Source: Bacteroidia bacterium (GTDB lineage Bacteria; Bacteroidota; Bacteroidia; Bacteroidales; Azobacteroidaceae). Taken from it: 36,710 bases of DNA. Below are positions 25,006 to 33,754 of the stretch, one piece after another (positions within the stretch are counted from its first letter, which is position 1; every line of letters starts with the position of its first letter). The stretch covers positions 1-36,710 of the forward strand of contig BNXB01000008.1 in assembly GCA_025999255.1 (NCBI GenBank). Reading direction: 5' to 3'. The notes under the pieces were generated by a model, which was not told where the DNA came from, did not search any database, and saw nothing but the letters and a program-made list of their open reading frames with translations. Both the position numbers and the translations under genes were made by a program.

Positions 25006-28000
25006 TTAAAATTGAAATTTAACGCCGAAAGTATAATTAGGTTGCGGTTTCATTGAACCTTTGGGAAACTCCGGGTCTTCATTGAATCCGTTTGCATACA
25101 AGGAAAGTGCATTATTTACCTGTCCATAAATCTGCAAACCTTCAAATCCCAATTTAGAGAGTATTTTAGTTGGCAGATTGTAATACAGTGAAATTTCCTG
25201 CAATCGGACGTGGTTGGCATTTTCAGCCAAATAATCCAAATAGGGATAAAAACGATCCCAGAAGTAGAAACGGTCTTCCGTCTCTCCATTTAAGGGAAGG
25301 GGAACAATTTTATTCGGATCTCCGTTCAGTACTTCATCCAATTTGGTATTGGGAAGCACGCGAGCGCCCCAAACCACAGGATAATTAAACGATTGACGGT
25401 TAAATTTATGTCCGAATTTTCCTGTTACGATAAATGAAAAAGTCAGGTCTTTGTACGTGAAATTATTTGTGAGTCCGGCTACCCAAGGCGCCACTTTTGT
25501 ACCCATATCCAGACAGAAATCCCGTCCGTCGCCGGGAGGCCATCCGCCAAATCCATATACGTCATCGCCTACACCCTGAATTTTGGGCTGCCAATTGGGA
25601 CTTTGTTCCGTTCCATCATTGCGTATTCCGGCGTATTTAAAGCTCCAAAGCGTTTGAGCGTTGTACCCTTCAACGTAAGCGGCAGTGCCGCCTCCGGTCA
25701 ACTCATATCCCTGATAACTGGCTTTGAATAGTTTGGTGATTTTGTTCCTGTTGTAAGAGAGATTCAAGCTTCCCCGCCAAGAAATCTGTTTACTTAATTT
25801 TTGGCGAGTTCCAATTTCCAGGTCTATTCCCTTGTTGGACATTTCACCTGCATTGAGTTTCTGAGAAGTTGTTCCGTTAATAGCGGGAATAGACATTGCT
25901 ACAATCAAATCTTTACTTTTCTTGTCATAAAAGTCTATTTTTCCGTTTAATTGGCCGTTAAAGAATGAATAATCTATTCCGAAGTTCAGCGTTCCCGTTT
26001 TTTCCCACCGCAGGGTAGGATTTCCATAGCTGGAAATAGTCGCCGTTCGTTCATTGGTATAAATGTTGGGGGTTGCAGCGACACTGATTAGCGGTCTAAA
26101 AGAAGTTGATTTGTCTACATTACCGCCATAACCGTAGGTAAGCCTGAAATTCAAACGGTCGATCCATGATTGAGATTTCAAAAACTCTTCCCGTCCGGCT
26201 TGCCAACTGCCACCAAGAGACCAAAACGGTTCATAGCGATAAGCCGGATCATCTGTAATCAGGTTTGATGCTTGTGTACGGGCGCTTCCCGATAGCGTAT
26301 ATTTGCTATCGAAAGTATAGGCAAGATTACCGTACAGAGAGAAGAAACGGTCTGTTTGATAAGAAAATCCATTGGTGTAGGAAAATGTTTGATTATTTCC
26401 TTGCCAGTTTTTGATCTGCAAATTAGTAGCGCTTCCGCCCGGACCGTTGGGAAATGTACCCACCGTGAGTTTATCGTCATCGTATCCGTAAGTAGTAGGA
26501 TAACCATTGGTTCTGTAAACAGCATCACTGACTTCTGTTCCTCCCACGAAGTTGATCGCATGTTTTTCCGCAAAAACCTGATTGATATTCAATTGATTTC
26601 TGAAGTACCATATATTTCTCTCGTTGCGGGATTGTGTCAGGATACTTCCTTTGGGCAAATTGGTTGTTATCGTGCCATCTTGTTGACCATTCCATGTTGC
26701 GGCCTGATTCACCGTACTCCGCACATAATAAGTATTTTCGTTGTATAAGTTCCTGTTCTGTACTTCAGTCAACTCATACTGTATCTTACTATCAAAGGTG
26801 ATTCCTTTCCATATTTTCAAAGTTAAACCGGCTTGGACACGTGCATTGATAGTTTTTATCGTCAAATCCCGGTTTTCCATTTCCGTAATCGGATTGTAGC
26901 TCCAATCGGAATACGGGAACCGGCTTGTCGGTACATAACGGTCTAAATTCGGCTGATAATAGCTATTGGATATATTTGTACGGCTACCATCCGGATTTAC
27001 CAACATTTCGTAGGGAGTTATATCGGGGATTCCTATCCCGTTTACATTTTCCTTGTTCCAAACATAAGTTCCCGAAAAGTTAAAATCCAACCAGCGGAAC
27101 AGATTTACATCCGACCGATAATTTATGGAAATTTTATCTATACTGTTTCCTTTTTGGTAACGTCCCTGTTCTTCATACAATAAGGACAATGCATTGGTCA
27201 TCCTTTCATTACCACCGTAAATATTCACGCTTTGCTGATGGCTGACCGGATTTTGAAGCAAATATTTCTTAATCTGTCCACTGTTGTCATAATTTTTATA
27301 ACTCTCCAAACGTGAATTTCGTTCCTGTTCGGTAATGTAGCCCAGATAATGTTCATTCATGGCAACCAATCCCGGAGAAAAAGAAGCCATATTGTAAATT
27401 CCATCTGCAAGAAGCCGACCGCTCCATTTGTTAAAAGCTAATTTCTCATATTCCACCACTTCTGCCGAGGAAGCAATGGGACGCGCATAGCTAAGATCTG
27501 CTTTGGGAGCAACCTTAACCAAAGAAGATACTTCTATGCGAGTACCCTTCTTTCCCCGTTTTGTAGTAATTACAATGACGCCATTGGCTGCGCGCGCTCC
27601 CCATATTGATGCCGCCGCCGCATCTTTCAAAACAGTAATTGATTCAACATCATTCGGATTGATGTATTTGAAATCGCCTTCAATGGCAAATCCGTCAACC
27701 ACAACCAAAGGAGAATTACCGTTTGCATCCAACCGGGTTTGTCCCCGTACTTCAAAAGTCGGATCACCATTCAGATCCACCCAACCTTGGATACCATTAA
27801 TAGTTCCCACCAATGCCGTTGCAATATTGGTAGTCGGTTTTTCTATAAACTGCTTATCTACAATGTCAAAAGACCCTGTTGCTCTTTCGCGCGAAATTGT
27901 TTGATAACCGGTTACAACCACTTCATCGAGTAGTTTTTGGTCTTCTATAAGCGTAATTTCCAGCATCTTCCTGTCACCTACCGCAACTTCCTGCGACAGA

Positions 28001-28257
28001 TAACCGATATAAGATACCTGCAATTTGGCATTTTGCGGAACAGACAGCGTAAAATTTCCGTTTAGATCGGTAACCGTTGCGTGTGAAGTACCCTTTTCAG
28101 CCACAGTTGCTCCGATAACCGGCTCTCCTCCGTTATCAGTAATTTTTCCTTGTATTTGCCTGTTTTGAGCAAGGATAGAGAGGGAACTCAAAAGGAATAT
28201 ACACAGTATGATAAAAACTTTGCATATCCCAAACCTAAATTCTTTTTTTTGTTTCAT
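25006..28257 (-). CDS. SusC/RagA-family TonB-dependent transporter (SusC2)
   Basis: This TonB-dependent outer-membrane importer has 1083 residues and the same order of parts as SusC1: signal peptide, carboxypeptidase-regulatory-like domain, linker DEVVVTGY, plug with DVESITVLKDAAAASIWGAR and ANGVIVITTKRGKKG, then a barrel ending NYTFGVKFQF. Residues 1 to about 119 are nearly identical to SusC1. From QTISRERATGSFDIVD onward the plug and barrel are unrelated beyond family level. It is the first gene of operon 2 (SusC2-SusD2-ThuA/DsbD-alpha). Its upstream region contains two promoter-like cores, unlike that of SusC1. Confidence 0.96.
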   Translation of the reverse strand: MKQKKEFRFGICKVFIILCIFLLSSLSILAQNRQIQGKITDNGGEPVIGATVAEKGTSHATVTDLNGNFTLSVPQNAKLQVSYIGYLSQEVAVGDRKMLEITLIEDQKLLDEVVVTGYQTISRERATGSFDIVDKQFIEKPTTNIATALVGTINGIQGWVDLNGDPTFEVRGQTRLDANGNSPLVVVDGFAIEGDFKYINPNDVESITVLKDAAAASIWGARAANGVIVITTKRGKKGTRIEVSSLVKVAPKADLSYARPIASSAEVVEYEKLAFNKWSGRLLADGIYNMASFSPGLVAMNEHYLGYITEQERNSRLESYKNYDNSGQIKKYLLQNPVSHQQSVNIYGGNERMTNALSLLYEEQGRYQKGNSIDKISINYRSDVNLFRWLDFNFSGTYVWNKENVNGIGIPDITPYEMLVNPDGSRTNISNSYYQPNLDRYVPTSRFPYSDWSYNPITEMENRDLTIKTINARVQAGLTLKIWKGITFDSKIQYELTEVQNRNLYNENTYYVRSTVNQAATWNGQQDGTITTNLPKGSILTQSRNERNIWYFRNQLNINQVFAEKHAINFVGGTEVSDAVYRTNGYPTTYGYDDDKLTVGTFPNGPGGSATNLQIKNWQGNNQTFSYTNGFSYQTDRFFSLYGNLAYTFDSKYTLSGSARTQASNLITDDPAYRYEPFWSLGGSWQAGREEFLKSQSWIDRLNFRLTYGYGGNVDKSTSFRPLISVAATPNIYTNERTATISSYGNPTLRWEKTGTLNFGIDYSFFNGQLNGKIDFYDKKSKDLIVAMSIPAINGTTSQKLNAGEMSNKGIDLEIGTRQKLSKQISWRGSLNLSYNRNKITKLFKASYQGYELTGGGTAAYVEGYNAQTLWSFKYAGIRNDGTEQSPNWQPKIQGVGDDVYGFGGWPPGDGRDFCLDMGTKVAPWVAGLTNNFTYKDLTFSFIVTGKFGHKFNRQSFNYPVVWGARVLPNTKLDEVLNGDPNKIVPLPLNGETEDRFYFWDRFYPYLDYLAENANHVRLQEISLYYNLPTKILSKLGFEGLQIYGQVNNALSLYANGFNEDPEFPKGSMKPQPNYTFGVKFQF

Positions 28258-28318
28258 CTAAATTCTTTTTTTATTTCATATTATACATAAATCTATTTAT
28301 TTTTTTAAGGTCAGACGG

Positions 28319-28392
28319 AACCCGCGTTATTGGTTGACTACGTCGATTACTTCGTAATTCATGCTCTTTGGCGCAACTTTTGCATGCGGGTT
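28319..28392 (-). promoter_or_regulatory. SusC2 leader hairpin
   Basis: The arms AACCCGC (28319-28325) and GCGGGTT (28386-28392) pair perfectly in the transcript and close a loop of about 60 bases. The SusC1 leader has the matching arms with one mismatch. Other bases between the arms are nearly unchanged between the copies. Confidence 0.5.
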
Positions 28393-28486
28393 TTATATAA
28401 ATTAGTCTGCACTGGACCACGTTTTATCATCAAGTTTTGAATTTTGTTAATTCCTGCATTAAGTTAATTTTATTAAAATAAATGTG

Positions 28487-28517
28487 CAAAGGTAATTTTA
28501 TTAAAATAATGTGCAAA
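28487..28517 (-). promoter_or_regulatory. SusC2 promoter formed by tandem duplication
   Basis: On the minus strand TTTG (28517-28514), 19 bases, then TACCTTTG (28494-28487) is a full consensus promoter. The TTTG used as -33 belongs to the -7-like GATCTTTG of the upstream repeat unit, which has itself lost the leading T of the consensus. Leader length to the ATG at 28257 would be about 220 bases. Confidence 0.6.
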
Positions 28518-28590
28518 GATCTTAATGTTTTTATTTTTAAACAATACCATAAAAGAGGCATATTTTGGTATAGAGTTTTTCATGGAGAAA

Positions 28591-28685
28591 CACCCCAAAC
28601 GTGTTATATATCCGAAAAATGTATCTTTACATAAATTTCAAGTCGGGAAAAGTGAGATAATGTACAGAAATTTATTCACAAAATA
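28591..28685. other. Intergenic spacer between divergent SusC2 and rpmB control regions
   Basis: AT-rich DNA without a gene or a repeat that I can recognise. With the SusC2 upstream region and the rpmB promoter it makes up the 524-base gap between the two genes. Confidence 0.5.
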
Positions 28686-28717
28686 TTTGGCAGATAAAAA
28701 ATAATGCCGTAAATTTG
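28686..28717 (+). promoter_or_regulatory. Promoter of rpmB-rpmG-DUF4295
   Basis: TTTG (28686-28689), a 20-base spacer and TAAATTTG (28710-28717) match the Bacteroidota consensus exactly. Transcription would start near 28724, about 58 bases before the rpmB start. Confidence 0.8.
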
Positions 28718-28781
28718 CACCCTCGTTGTGGAATATGCACAATGCATTCATCATCGTAAAAAATTAAAAGATATAACAGAG

Positions 28782-29015
28782 ATGTCAAGAGTTTGTCAAA
28801 TTACAGGAAAAAAAGCAATGGTTGGCAACAATGTTTCGCACTCAAACCGCAAAACAAAAAGAAAATTCAATGTCAACCTTTTTACAAAGAAGTTCTATTG
28901 GGTAGAACAGGATGCCTGGGTTAGTCTGAATATTTCGGCCAACGGCCTGCGCACTATTAATAAAATGGGTCTGGATGCTGCAATCAAAAGAGCAGCTGAA
29001 AAAGGCTATTTGTAA
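28782..29015 (+). CDS. rpmB: 50S ribosomal protein L28 (bL28)
   Basis: A structural protein of the large ribosomal subunit. The ATG at 28782 gives the family opening [20 protein letters not shown] and 77 residues, the usual length. An in-frame ATG at 28728 would add 18 unconserved residues and lies only a few bases from the predicted transcription start, so it is rejected. [13 protein letters not shown] and the C-terminal [17 protein letters not shown] are typical. It is followed by rpmG after 21 bases. Confidence 0.97.
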   Translation: MSRVCQITGKKAMVGNNVSHSNRKTKRKFNVNLFTKKFYWVEQDAWVSLNISANGLRTINKMGLDAAIKRAAEKGYL

Positions 29016-29036
29016 AACTTAAAATTTACATATACA

Positions 29037-29225
29037 ATGGCTAAGAAAGCAAAAGGGAACAGAGTTCAAGTTATTCTCGAATGTACCGAACATAAAGAAA
29101 GCGGTATGCCGGGGACATCTCGTTATATTACAACGAAAAACAGAAAGAACACGACCAACCGGTTGGAACTTAAAAAATACAATCCGGTTCTGAAGAGAGT
29201 AACAGTTCATAAAGAAATTAAGTAA
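29037..29225 (+). CDS. rpmG: 50S ribosomal protein L33 (bL33)
   Basis: This small large-subunit protein of 62 residues begins [20 protein letters not shown] and contains [21 protein letters not shown], the standard L33 core. The zinc-binding CxxC pairs found in some L33 proteins are absent; only one Cys (in ECTEH) is seen, so this is the zinc-independent type. It sits between rpmB and the DUF4295 gene in one transcript. Confidence 0.97.
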   Translation: MAKKAKGNRVQVILECTEHKESGMPGTSRYITTKNRKNTTNRLELKKYNPVLKRVTVHKEIK

Positions 29226-29238
29226 AAACTTCTAAAAC

Positions 29239-29394
29239 ATGGCAAAGAAGACCGTTGCAGGATATCGTGAAAAGTCGGAAGGACGTTCATATTCCAAAGT
29301 GATCAAGGTAGTAAGATCAGAAAAAACAGGAGCTTATACCTTCAAAGAAGAAATGGTTCCAAACGAAGCTGTAAAAGATTATTTCTCAAAATAA
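29239..29394 (+). CDS. DUF4295 small basic protein, probable Bacteroidota ribosomal protein
   Basis: This 51-residue protein starts at the ATG at 29239 (MAKKTVAGYREKSEGRSYSK) and ends KDYFSK. It is rich in lysine and lacks any signal or membrane segment. Proteins of this family follow rpmB-rpmG throughout Bacteroidota, and I recall it being reported as an extra large-subunit protein in a Flavobacterium ribosome structure, though I cannot confirm the name here. It is 13 bases from rpmG and is followed by the operon's terminator. Confidence 0.9.
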   Translation: MAKKTVAGYREKSEGRSYSKVIKVVRSEKTGAYTFKEEMVPNEAVKDYFSK

Positions 29395-29421
29395 TCCATA
29401 GTTTATGTACGATATACAGAA

Positions 29422-29460
29422 AACTTCCTCAAGTAAACAGCGAGGAAGTTTTTTATTTTT
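29422..29460 (+). terminator. Intrinsic terminator of the rpmB-rpmG-DUF4295 operon
   Basis: AACTTCCTC (29422-29430) and GAGGAAGTT (29442-29450) form a perfect 9-bp stem with an 11-base loop, followed directly by TTTTATTTTT. Confidence 0.88.
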
Positions 29461-29472
29461 CAAAAAAATGAT

Positions 29473-29480
29473 TATCTTTG
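29473..29480 (+). promoter_or_regulatory. -7 promoter element of purB
   Basis: TATCTTTG fits TAnnTTTG and lies 39 bases before the purB start. The -33 position falls in the T-tract of the preceding terminator and has no exact TTTG. Confidence 0.5.
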
Positions 29481-29519
29481 TCGTTGATTATAATATATAA
29501 GGTTAGTCTTTAGGCTTTT

Positions 29520-30863
29520 ATGAAACTGAATGAACTTACGGCAATATCTCCCGTTGATGGTCGATATCGTAATAAAACATCAAACTTTTCGGTTTATTTC
29601 TCAGAATTCGCATTGATAAAATATAGGGTACTTGTTGAAATAGAATACTTTATTACACTCTGTGAACTTCCACTTCCTCAATTAAAAGGATTCAACAGTA
29701 AACTATATGAATCTTTACGTAGCATCTATCGTGATTTTTCGCTTGAAGACGCCCGGCAAATCAAAGAAATTGAAAAAACGACCAATCACGACGTTAAAGC
29801 CGTAGAATATTTTATCAAGGAAAAATTCGATCAACTCGGATTGGATAAAGATAAAGAATTCATTCACTTCGGATTGACCTCACAGGATATCAACAATACA
29901 TCCGTTCCTTTATCCGTCAAAGATGCCCTGGAAAAGGATTATTATCCCTTACTTTCGGAAGTGATTGAAACTCTTAAAATAAAAACGACCGAATGGGAAC
30001 ACATCCCCATGTTGGCTAAAACACACGGTCAACCGGCCTCTCCTACCCGGCTCGGTAAAGAAGTTATGATATTTGTGAGCCGTTTGGAACAACAATTAAA
30101 ATTATTGAAAGAAGTACCTGTATCCGCTAAATTCGGAGGAGCTACCGGTAATTATAATGCACATCGGATCGCTTATCCGCAATACAACTGGAAAGAATTC
30201 GGGAACCGGTTTGTCAGCGAAAAATTAGGTCTGGTAAGGGAAGAATGGACCACTCAGATTTCCAATTACGATAACCTCGCCGCACTTTTCGATGCACTGA
30301 AAAGAATCAATACCATTCTGATTGATATGGTACGTGACTTCTGGCAGTACATCTCCATGGAGTACTTCAAACAAAAAATCAAAGCAGGAGAAATAGGCTC
30401 ATCTGCGATGCCTCATAAAGTGAACCCAATCGATTTTGAGAATGCGGAAGGTAACCTGGGAATAGCTAACGCCATATTGGAACACCTCTCGTCCAAACTG
30501 CCGATATCACGCCTGCAACGCGATCTGACGGATTCTACAGTATTGAGAAATATCGGAGTTCCGTTTGCTCATACAGTGATAGCTTTACATAGTATATTGA
30601 AAGGCCTGAATAAACTTTTACTGAACGAACAGGCTATTGGAAACGATTTGGATAATGCCTGGGCAGTGGTGGCTGAAGGGATTCAAACCATCCTGCGTCG
30701 CGAAGGTTATCCTAAACCCTACGAAGCCCTGAAAGAACTGACCCGTACGAACTCACAAATTACGGGTGAATCTATTCGGGAGTTTATTGATACTTTGGAT
30801 GTAAGTGATGAAGTAAAAAAGGAACTAAAAGCCATTACACCTCAAAACTACACCGGATTATAA
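29520..30863 (+). CDS. purB: Adenylosuccinate lyase
   Basis: It cleaves SAICAR to AICAR and adenylosuccinate to AMP, releasing fumarate in both purine steps. The 447-residue protein opens MKLNELTAISPVDGRYRNKT, as in the PurB type of E. coli rather than the B. subtilis type. It contains TTNHDVKAVEYFIKE, FGLTSQDINNTSVPL (with the TSxD-type motif), KTHGQPASPTRLGKE and the superfamily signature loop GSSAMPHKVNPIDFENAE. The length is normal. It has its own promoter and is followed by rluB after 74 bases, with a small hairpin between. Confidence 0.97.
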   Translation: MKLNELTAISPVDGRYRNKTSNFSVYFSEFALIKYRVLVEIEYFITLCELPLPQLKGFNSKLYESLRSIYRDFSLEDARQIKEIEKTTNHDVKAVEYFIKEKFDQLGLDKDKEFIHFGLTSQDINNTSVPLSVKDALEKDYYPLLSEVIETLKIKTTEWEHIPMLAKTHGQPASPTRLGKEVMIFVSRLEQQLKLLKEVPVSAKFGGATGNYNAHRIAYPQYNWKEFGNRFVSEKLGLVREEWTTQISNYDNLAALFDALKRINTILIDMVRDFWQYISMEYFKQKIKAGEIGSSAMPHKVNPIDFENAEGNLGIANAILEHLSSKLPISRLQRDLTDSTVLRNIGVPFAHTVIALHSILKGLNKLLLNEQAIGNDLDNAWAVVAEGIQTILRREGYPKPYEALKELTRTNSQITGESIREFIDTLDVSDEVKKELKAITPQNYTGL

Positions 30864-30889
30864 TTTAAAATCACAAGAGAATGTAAATC

Positions 30890-30905
30890 GTAACCGTGAG
30901 GTTAC
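30890..30905 (+). other. Small GNRA-type hairpin between purB and rluB
   Basis: GTAACC and GGTTAC form a 6-bp stem closed by a GTGA tetraloop. No T-tract follows. It may be an RNA stability or processing element, or chance. Confidence 0.35.
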
Positions 30906-30937
30906 ACAGTTAAAAACAAATTCAATTCATCAAAACA

Positions 30938-32341
30938 ATGACTACAGAAAGAGACGAGTGGAGACCTCGTAACAATTATGAGAGAAGAAGCGATGACGGA
31001 CAAAATCGCGAGAGAAGGCCATATCAGAATTATGGTGGTAATGAAGAACGTTCATACAACCGCCCGTACAACAATCAGGGAGGAAACTATGAACGGCGTC
31101 AGGGTAGCTACGGGAACTATTCCAGACCAAATGGAAATTATTCCAGACCGGGAGGAAACTATTCAAGATCCGAAGGAGGAAACTACGAACGACGGGAAAA
31201 CACATATAACACCGGAAGGCCTCAACGATCTTACGACAATGCCCCAAGACAATCGTATGGTAATTCATACAATGCAAACCCAGAAGGGGAAGATGGCTCT
31301 GTAAAAAAACGGAGAGCCAGAATCGGAGACTCGGGTCAACAACCGGTAAGAAGTCCCGGATACGGATATGGAGACCGCCAACAAGGCAGTTATGGGAACC
31401 GGCAACAAGGAGGTTACGGTAACCGGCAACAGGGTGGTTATGGTAATCGGCAACAGGGTGGAAACTATGGTGACCGGCAACAAGGGAACAATTTCGGAAA
31501 CAGATACCCGCAAGGGCAAGGAGGACAACGACCATTCCAGAAAAGACCGGGCGATTACAATCCGAATGCCAAATACAGTTTCCAGAAGCAACTGAAATAC
31601 AGGGAAGAACATTTCGATCCGAATGAACCAATCCGTTTGAATAAATATCTGGCCAATGCAGGAGTCTGTTCCCGCCGTGAAGCCGATGAATTTATTCAGG
31701 CCGGAGTTGTAAAAGTAAACGGAGAAGTGACAACAGAACTGGGAACAAAAGTCAAACGCGCCGATCAGGTGATGTTCCATGATCAACCGGTACAACTGGA
31801 ACAAAAGATTTATGTTTTACTCAACAAACCTAAAAATTGCGTAACGACGGCAGACGATCCGCAAGAACGCCTTACGGTAATGGACCTGGTAAAAAGTGCC
31901 TGCCGTGAACGGATTTTTCCTGTTGGACGCCTGGATAGGAACACTACCGGAGTCTTACTGCTTACAAACGACGGAGATTTGGCATCGAAACTGACTCATC
32001 CTAAATTTTTGAAAAAGAAAATTTACCATGTGTGGGTGGATAAAGATGTTCAGATTGAAGATATGCAAAAATTAGCCGACGGTATCGAACTGGAAGATGG
32101 TGAAATACATGCCGATGCTATCAGTTATGTGTCGGAAACCGATAAAGACCAGGTTGGTATAGAAATTCACTCCGGACGTAATCGTATTGTCCGCCGGATG
32201 TTTGAAAGCCTTGGGTATCATGTCATAAAACTCGACCGGGTTTACTTTGCCGGATTGACAAAGAAAAACCTGAAACGCGGACAATGGCGTTACCTGAACG
32301 AAAGAGAAGTGAATATGCTCCGTATGGGAGCCTTTGATTAA
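30938..32341 (+). CDS. rluB: RluB-type 23S rRNA pseudouridine synthase with long disordered N-terminus
   Basis: The catalytic part, from about residue 228, has an S4 RNA-binding domain ([20 protein letters not shown]) and the RsuA/RluB/RluE/RluF synthase core. The catalytic-loop motif is [17 protein letters not shown], with the Asp conserved, followed by [14 protein letters not shown] and the C-terminal [16 protein letters not shown]. The first ~225 residues are Gly/Arg/Asn/Gln/Tyr-rich and repetitive ([15 protein letters not shown]), predicted to be disordered and RNA-binding. Such N-terminal extensions occur in Bacteroidota homologues, but their role is unknown to me. asnS follows after 11 bases, so the two are probably co-transcribed. 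Confidence 0.94.
   Translation: MTTERDEWRPRNNYERRSDDGQNRERRPYQNYGGNEERSYNRPYNNQGGNYERRQGSYGNYSRPNGNYSRPGGNYSRSEGGNYERRENTYNTGRPQRSYDNAPRQSYGNSYNANPEGEDGSVKKRRARIGDSGQQPVRSPGYGYGDRQQGSYGNRQQGGYGNRQQGGYGNRQQGGNYGDRQQGNNFGNRYPQGQGGQRPFQKRPGDYNPNAKYSFQKQLKYREEHFDPNEPIRLNKYLANAGVCSRREADEFIQAGVVKVNGEVTTELGTKVKRADQVMFHDQPVQLEQKIYVLLNKPKNCVTTADDPQERLTVMDLVKSACRERIFPVGRLDRNTTGVLLLTNDGDLASKLTHPKFLKKKIYHVWVDKDVQIEDMQKLADGIELEDGEIHADAISYVSETDKDQVGIEIHSGRNRIVRRMFESLGYHVIKLDRVYFAGLTKKNLKRGQWRYLNEREVNMLRMGAFD
31370..31496 (+). repeat. Coding tandem repeat in the rluB N-terminus
   Basis: About five imperfect 24-base units encode YGNRQQGG / [12 protein letters not shown] octapeptides. Because 24 is a multiple of three, copy-number changes keep the frame and would only lengthen or shorten the disordered region. 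Confidence 0.85.
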
Positions 32342-32352
32342 TTTTTATAACG

Positions 32353-33738
32353 ATGAGGACTAAAATAGTTGATTTACTGAAAGGTAGCGCCACAAACTCT
32401 ACCGTTAATGTAAAAGGATGGGTAAGAACCCGCAGGGGAAATAAACAGGTTGCGTTTATAGCTCTTAACGACGGATCGACCATCAACAATATTCAGATTG
32501 TTGTTGATATCGAAAAATTCGGAGAAGAATTCCTGAAACCAATTACCACCGGCTCATGTATCAATGTGGACGGGCTCCTGGTAGAATCGCAGGGACAAGG
32601 ACAATCCGTCGAAATACAAGCAACTGCCATTGAAATTTATGGAACTGCAGATCCGAACACTTACCCCTTGCAGAAAAAGGGTCATTCTCTTGAATTCTTA
32701 AGGGAAATCGCCCATCTGCGTCCACGTACCAATACGTTTGGAGCAGTATTGCGCATCAGGCATCATTTGTCTTATGCCATACACAATTATTTTAATGACC
32801 TTGGGTTTTATTATTTCCACAGTCCTATTATTACCGCTTCGGATGCGGAAGGCGCCGGTGCCATGTTCCAGGTTACAACCCTGGATATGAACAATCCTCC
32901 CAAAAACGAAGACGGAAAAATCAACTATACCGAAGATTTTTTTGGTAAGCCAACCAACCTGACCGTCTCCGGACAATTGGAAGGAGAATTGGGAGCTATG
33001 GCTTTGGGTGGAATCTATACTTTCGGTCCGACTTTCCGCGCCGAGAATTCAAATACTCCGCGACACCTTGCCGAATTCTGGATGATTGAACCGGAAGTTG
33101 CTTTCTACGATATCCACGACAATATGGACTTGGCGGAAAGTTTTCTCAAATATGTAATCGGATATGCATTGGAACATTGTAAAGATGATATCGAGTTCCT
33201 TTGTAAAATGTATGATAATGAACTGGTTGATCGTCTGAATTTTGTTTTACAAAACAAATTCATTCGTCTTGCCTATACGGAAGGGGTGAAAATCCTGGAA
33301 AATTCGGGAAAGAAATTCGAATTTCCTGTATATTGGGGAGCGGATTTACAATCGGAACATGAACGTTACCTGGTAGAAGAACACTTCCAATGCCCGGTAA
33401 TTATGACAGACTACCCGAAAGAAATAAAATCGTTCTATATGAAACAGAACGAGGACGGAAAAACTGTCCGCGGAATGGATGTATTATTTCCTAAAATCGG
33501 TGAAATCATCGGAGGTTCGGAACGTGAAGCCGACTACGATAAATTGATGAACCGTGTCAATGAACTTAACATGTCGATGGACAGTCTATGGTGGTACCTG
33601 GATACCCGTAAATTCGGGACAGCTCCCCACGCCGGATTCGGACTCGGATTTGAACGCCTGGTACTCTTCATAACAGGTATGACGAATATCCGTGACGTGA
33701 TACCATTCCCGAGAACTCCAAATAATACAGAGTTTTAA
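32353..33738 (+). CDS. asnS: Asparaginyl-tRNA synthetase
   Basis: A class II synthetase that charges tRNA-Asn. The 461-residue protein has an OB-fold anticodon-binding N-terminus ([20 protein letters not shown]). The catalytic domain contains motif 2 ([20 protein letters not shown]) and motif 3 ([16 protein letters not shown], then [12 protein letters not shown]). The insertion between motifs 1 and 2 ([19 protein letters not shown]) is typical of bacterial AsnRS. A pfkB-like gene follows after 16 bases. Confidence 0.97.
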   Translation: MRTKIVDLLKGSATNSTVNVKGWVRTRRGNKQVAFIALNDGSTINNIQIVVDIEKFGEEFLKPITTGSCINVDGLLVESQGQGQSVEIQATAIEIYGTADPNTYPLQKKGHSLEFLREIAHLRPRTNTFGAVLRIRHHLSYAIHNYFNDLGFYYFHSPIITASDAEGAGAMFQVTTLDMNNPPKNEDGKINYTEDFFGKPTNLTVSGQLEGELGAMALGGIYTFGPTFRAENSNTPRHLAEFWMIEPEVAFYDIHDNMDLAESFLKYVIGYALEHCKDDIEFLCKMYDNELVDRLNFVLQNKFIRLAYTEGVKILENSGKKFEFPVYWGADLQSEHERYLVEEHFQCPVIMTDYPKEIKSFYMKQNEDGKTVRGMDVLFPKIGEIIGGSEREADYDKLMNRVNELNMSMDSLWWYLDTRKFGTAPHAGFGLGFERLVLFITGMTNIRDVIPFPRTPNNTEF

Positions 33739-33754
33739 CGAGCATACTATTACC

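Larger units (their letters stand above)
27900..28590 (-). repeat. Duplicated promoter-leader-5' coding block, copy 2
   Basis: It is the partner of 20592-21190. It carries an extra ~90 bases between about 28395 and 28492: a unique stretch of roughly 70 bases plus one extra copy of a 27/28-base unit (28465-28492 and 28493-28519) that contains the promoter core. Confidence 0.92.

Noticed and set aside
20592..28590. Invertible SusC shufflon of the Bacteroides type
   Set aside because: The shared blocks are in direct, not inverted, orientation, both SusC genes are complete and promoter-linked, and no recombinase gene is in the window. Deletion or gene conversion remains possible.
30942..31631. 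Long minus-strand open frame opposite the rluB N-terminus
   Set aside because: It arises from the repetitive Gly/Arg-rich coding sequence on the other strand; the product is a repetitive Val/Leu/His string with no recognisable domain.
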